The translations under genes were made by a program, and so were the position numbers. A DNA stretch of 64,000 nt, taken from the NCBI RefSeq assembly GCF_000003815.2, contig NC_049990.1, positions 11,992,046-12,056,045 of the forward strand, given 5' to 3'. This DNA comes from Branchiostoma floridae. Lineage: Eukaryota; Chordata; Leptocardii; Amphioxiformes; Branchiostomatidae. The stretch's first letter is position 1, and every line of letters starts with the position of its first letter. The notes under the pieces were generated by a model, which searched no databases, was not told the origin of the DNA, and saw nothing but the letters and a program-made list of their open reading frames with translations. This document shows, in pieces, positions 61,553 through 64,000 of the stretch.

Positions 61553-61670
61553 TACGGGTCATGACAAGAACCTGTTTGCCTAGTGTGGCCTTGGACCTTT
61601 AGCACCTATGTGCCTAGTTATTAATGACGCGTCAAACTGCAGTGATCAAAGCATGTAAATGTTAAAAGCA
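61553..61670. promoter_or_regulatory. Conserved upstream block, gene H
   Basis: GGGTCATGACAAGAACCTGT and TGCCTAGTTATTAATGACGC then GTCAAACTGCAGTGATCAAA; the core TGACGCGTCA palindrome is intact. Confidence 0.42.
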
Positions 61671-61744
61671 AAGCCATCTACAGTATTTTCTTCTTTCCTG
61701 TGTGACATTTGAGGTTTGGTCATGTAGCTTCTACATTATATTAT

Positions 61745-62080
61745 TAGCTTATCCTAAGTCAGAAGCCAAACCATTGCGCCTACTGTCTGTGAGCCGTGTG
61801 ACTTATGCTTTACTCAAAGATGTATACACGGAGTATTTCAACAGATTACAGTAAGTTTACAGATATAGTGTGTAGACTATGGGTATCAGTCCAGATCTAG
61901 AATACGATACAGATATAATGTGTCTTGGTGTTACCTTACAGTCTATGCAATCTGTACCTACAGAGAGACTAGCTTGCAAGTACGCATACCTGACGTCCCG
62001 GGGGCACCAAGTGACTTATCACTCTGTCACAAGGTCACAAGCTGTCACAAACTTCGGTAAACAATATTAACTCTACATTT
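61745..62080. repeat. Intergenic duplicated block H/I, shortened
   Basis: CAGAAGCCAAACCATTGCGC and CTGTCTGTGAGCCGTGTG match 48140-48200. The CCAATCAGG part seen in the other spacers is missing. Confidence 0.7.
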
Positions 62081-62657
62081 AACAAGAGTTCAGTGACCAC
62101 ATGCACTCGTAAAACAAACAATGATTAATATGACGAATGCTTTTGGTAGACATGAATGTGTTGAACGTTTTATTTCTATCATGTTGTTATTGGTAACATC
62201 ATATCAATATTTTATCACATACAATACAGTTGTGCATCCATTGTGCTTTTTTGAGCGGAACTGTTTATCGACAAATGAATGTTAGCGAGTACCTACTAAT
62301 GATGATGGGGGACTAAACGTTTTAAAGTTTTTTTTTTTATTATTTTCACTTTATTAAATAAAACAATGGAATCCGAATAAGTAGAAACCTCCGTTCTTCG
62401 TTTAATAACCTACATTGACTTAAAAACTTACAAGAACTACTCATAAAACCGCAGAATTCATTCACTGCTCACCGGATGGCCTAGCCTATCAACCTATCCT
62501 CACCCCTTTTCCTTCAAAATGGAATGGTCCGAATAGGGTGATTGACATCCACGAGCAGGGGTCAAGGCTGGGTGAGCCTAAGGAGTCCAACAAGGCTAGC
62601 CTAATTACACATTCCGCGGAGAATAGGACATGAAGCAGAGAATAAGGAGAGAACGAA
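62081..62657. other. Unrelated DNA at the break of SULT copy I
   Basis: Unique-looking AT-rich DNA with no SULT exon. It abuts the broken exon 2 of copy I, so it marks a deletion or insertion junction. Confidence 0.5.
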
Positions 62658-63423
62658 AGGTGATGAGTTTTCATTCTTTCCACCAAGAATCTTACTCACA
62701 ACTTCGAACATCCAGTTCACACCTTGAGGAAAATGCGTCAGTTTGAATTAATTTGAAACACAGGCCAAACCAAGTTCTCAACTGTGCCTTTCTAGAGTGC
62801 TATTGGCCACTACCACACTTTTGTTGTCAAGGCAAGAGAATGTTTTCCATTATACTGATGCGACAATGAATTTGAAGGGTCCAATTAGCATGTGGGACCT
62901 TTGGCAGATCGAATCATTTGTTGCATGAGTGAAAAATTGAGAAAATTCCCTTTTTAAGAGGTGAAATGTTTAGACAGTCCATACATGGGTAGACGTAACT
63001 GTGGGATGCAAAATGTTAATCTGGGACAGTTAATTTTTGTATGGAGAGGGAGACAAAAAAGAGTGAAACATGCTGTACTTACATGCAAACATTTAAGTTT
63101 GTCATTCTTGTTTATCACAGTTGTCTTACACATGAGTAGCTTGGATAAGTAAATAGAGGCTAATGACATGTAAATGGTACATACATGTAAAATGAGTCCC
63201 TTTTAATCTATAATCTATGTCCGGTGATAAGTTTATGTACCATTTTTGGGCAGCACCTACCGCTTTTAGGATAGCTCACTATCACCACATCATCATCACG
63301 TATCTCAAACGTCTTCATCGCTTCCAGGCTTTCCTTTTTAACATTAATTTCTGGGAACAATATTCCCTGATACTCCATGTAGGGAGGTGGCTCGGGAAGA
63401 GGGTGTTCTTGCGATAACGCCAT
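62658..63423 (-). pseudogene. Truncated sulfotransferase copy I (exon 1 and part of exon 2)
   Basis: Exon 1 (63261-63423) is intact, MALSQEHPLP to SYPKSG, with a normal GTAGGTGC donor. Exon 2 begins at 62722 with GVNWMFEVVSKILGG and runs about 21 codons to KNENSSP near 62658, where similarity to the family ends abruptly. No exon 3-6 sequence lies between here and gene H. The catalytic His, RNPKD and GDWK motifs are therefore absent. It is a truncated duplicate that cannot make a sulfotransferase, although its promoter-side flank is preserved. Confidence 0.9.
62890..63075. repeat. Intron-1 repeat block, copy I
   Basis: GGGATGCAAAATGTTAATCT and AGACAGTCCATACATGGGTA match the intron-1 blocks of F-H. 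Confidence 0.75.
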
Positions 63424-64000
63424 GCTGAATACAGTAACCAAAAAAAGACAAACATTACAATACTATCAACCTTGTCTTGTTGACAAGGTTGATAGTATTG
63501 TAATGTTTGTCTTGTTGACAAGGAGCTCTTTTAATGTTATAATTAAGAAATAAAATCACCAAAGATGAAGCAGCTGTAAAAGAAAGCATACAGACTGTCA
63601 TATATTTTATGAAGTCCTTGTCACATATTCAGGCCTTGCAGCAGGACCTTCCCAACCCACCCCCCCCCCCCCCCCCCTACCGTCACCACCAGTCTGGTAA
63701 ATTTGACCACGTCTTTGTTTGTTCCAAATGCTGTTTATACCTACAGTGCTCCCAACCACTACCAACCTTCCTTACCTCAAGCCGACTCCCTCCCAACTTA
63801 TTTCCGACCCATTGTCAAATTTTTCATGAAGGGAAAAGAACATAAATAACCGAACCTATATCATGATTGTCAAAATGTAAAAGACTTCTTGAAGCTTTAC
63901 AAGATTATGTGCCAATTAAGTACGGTGTTACGCTATCAACTCCGCCAAATACCTTGATTGGACAATGTACTTACAGGGCCGACTACTTGAACCTTTACTG
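63424..64000. promoter_or_regulatory. 5' flank of SULT copy I
   Basis: Carries the near-start motif, a 30-bp-arm hairpin (63447-63511), a poly-C run (63659-63676) and the CCTCAAGCCGACTCCCTCC stretch. The distal conserved block begins at the very end of the window. Confidence 0.4.
63447..63511. repeat. Hairpin with 30-bp perfect arms upstream of copy I
   Basis: GACAAACATTACAATACTAT... (63447-63476) is exactly inverted at 63482-63511 around a TTGTT loop. Other copies have only the left arm sequence at this place, so it arose here by inverted duplication. Confidence 0.93.

Overview
This window is intron-rich animal nuclear DNA, most likely from a lancelet (amphioxus) or another invertebrate deuterostome. 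That call is inferred from the gene families, the short phased exons and the density of small inverted-repeat transposons; nothing in the sequence names the species. Every convincing gene is on the minus strand, so transcription runs from high to low coordinates. No bacterial-style operon, CRISPR array or functional RNA gene is visible.

The first 15 kb holds two head-to-tail copies of an AIFM2/FSP1-like FAD- and NAD(P)H-dependent quinone oxidoreductase. The upstream copy (15119 to 10379) is complete in seven exons and encodes 374 residues. The downstream copy (2188 to 443) has exons 1-4, and its last exons lie beyond the left edge. The 8 kb between them carries a degenerate C2H2 zinc-finger fragment, two oppositely oriented relics that look like a Penelope-type retroelement, a CA microsatellite, a small inverted-repeat element and one weak candidate membrane-protein gene.

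From 18.2 kb to the right edge there is a tandem array of cytosolic sulfotransferase (SULT) genes. Eight copies (A-H) each have six exons with intron phases 1-0-1-0-1 and conceptual proteins of 282-295 residues. A ninth copy (I) keeps only exon 1 and part of exon 2. Each copy has the PAPS-binding loop in exon 1, the catalytic His and a variable acceptor loop in exon 2, the RNPKD motif in exon 3 and a GxxGDWKNHF-type motif in exon 6. Several copies are decaying or changing: G has lost its exon-2 splice donor, E has lost its normal stop, D and E carry HPKSG instead of YPKSG, and B has YPKCG.

The spaces between and inside the SULT genes are filled with mobile DNA. It includes a Mutator-like family with about 9-bp target duplications, PIF/Harbinger-like elements with TTA duplications, a dead Tc1-like transposon nested in a probable hAT-like element, a tRNA-derived SINE, a 5S-rRNA-derived SINE and many long hairpins. 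Intergenic blocks repeat with the genes, and truncated copies of exon 6 lie just downstream of F, G and H. These shared scars trace the duplication history and indicate unequal exchange or gene conversion in the array.
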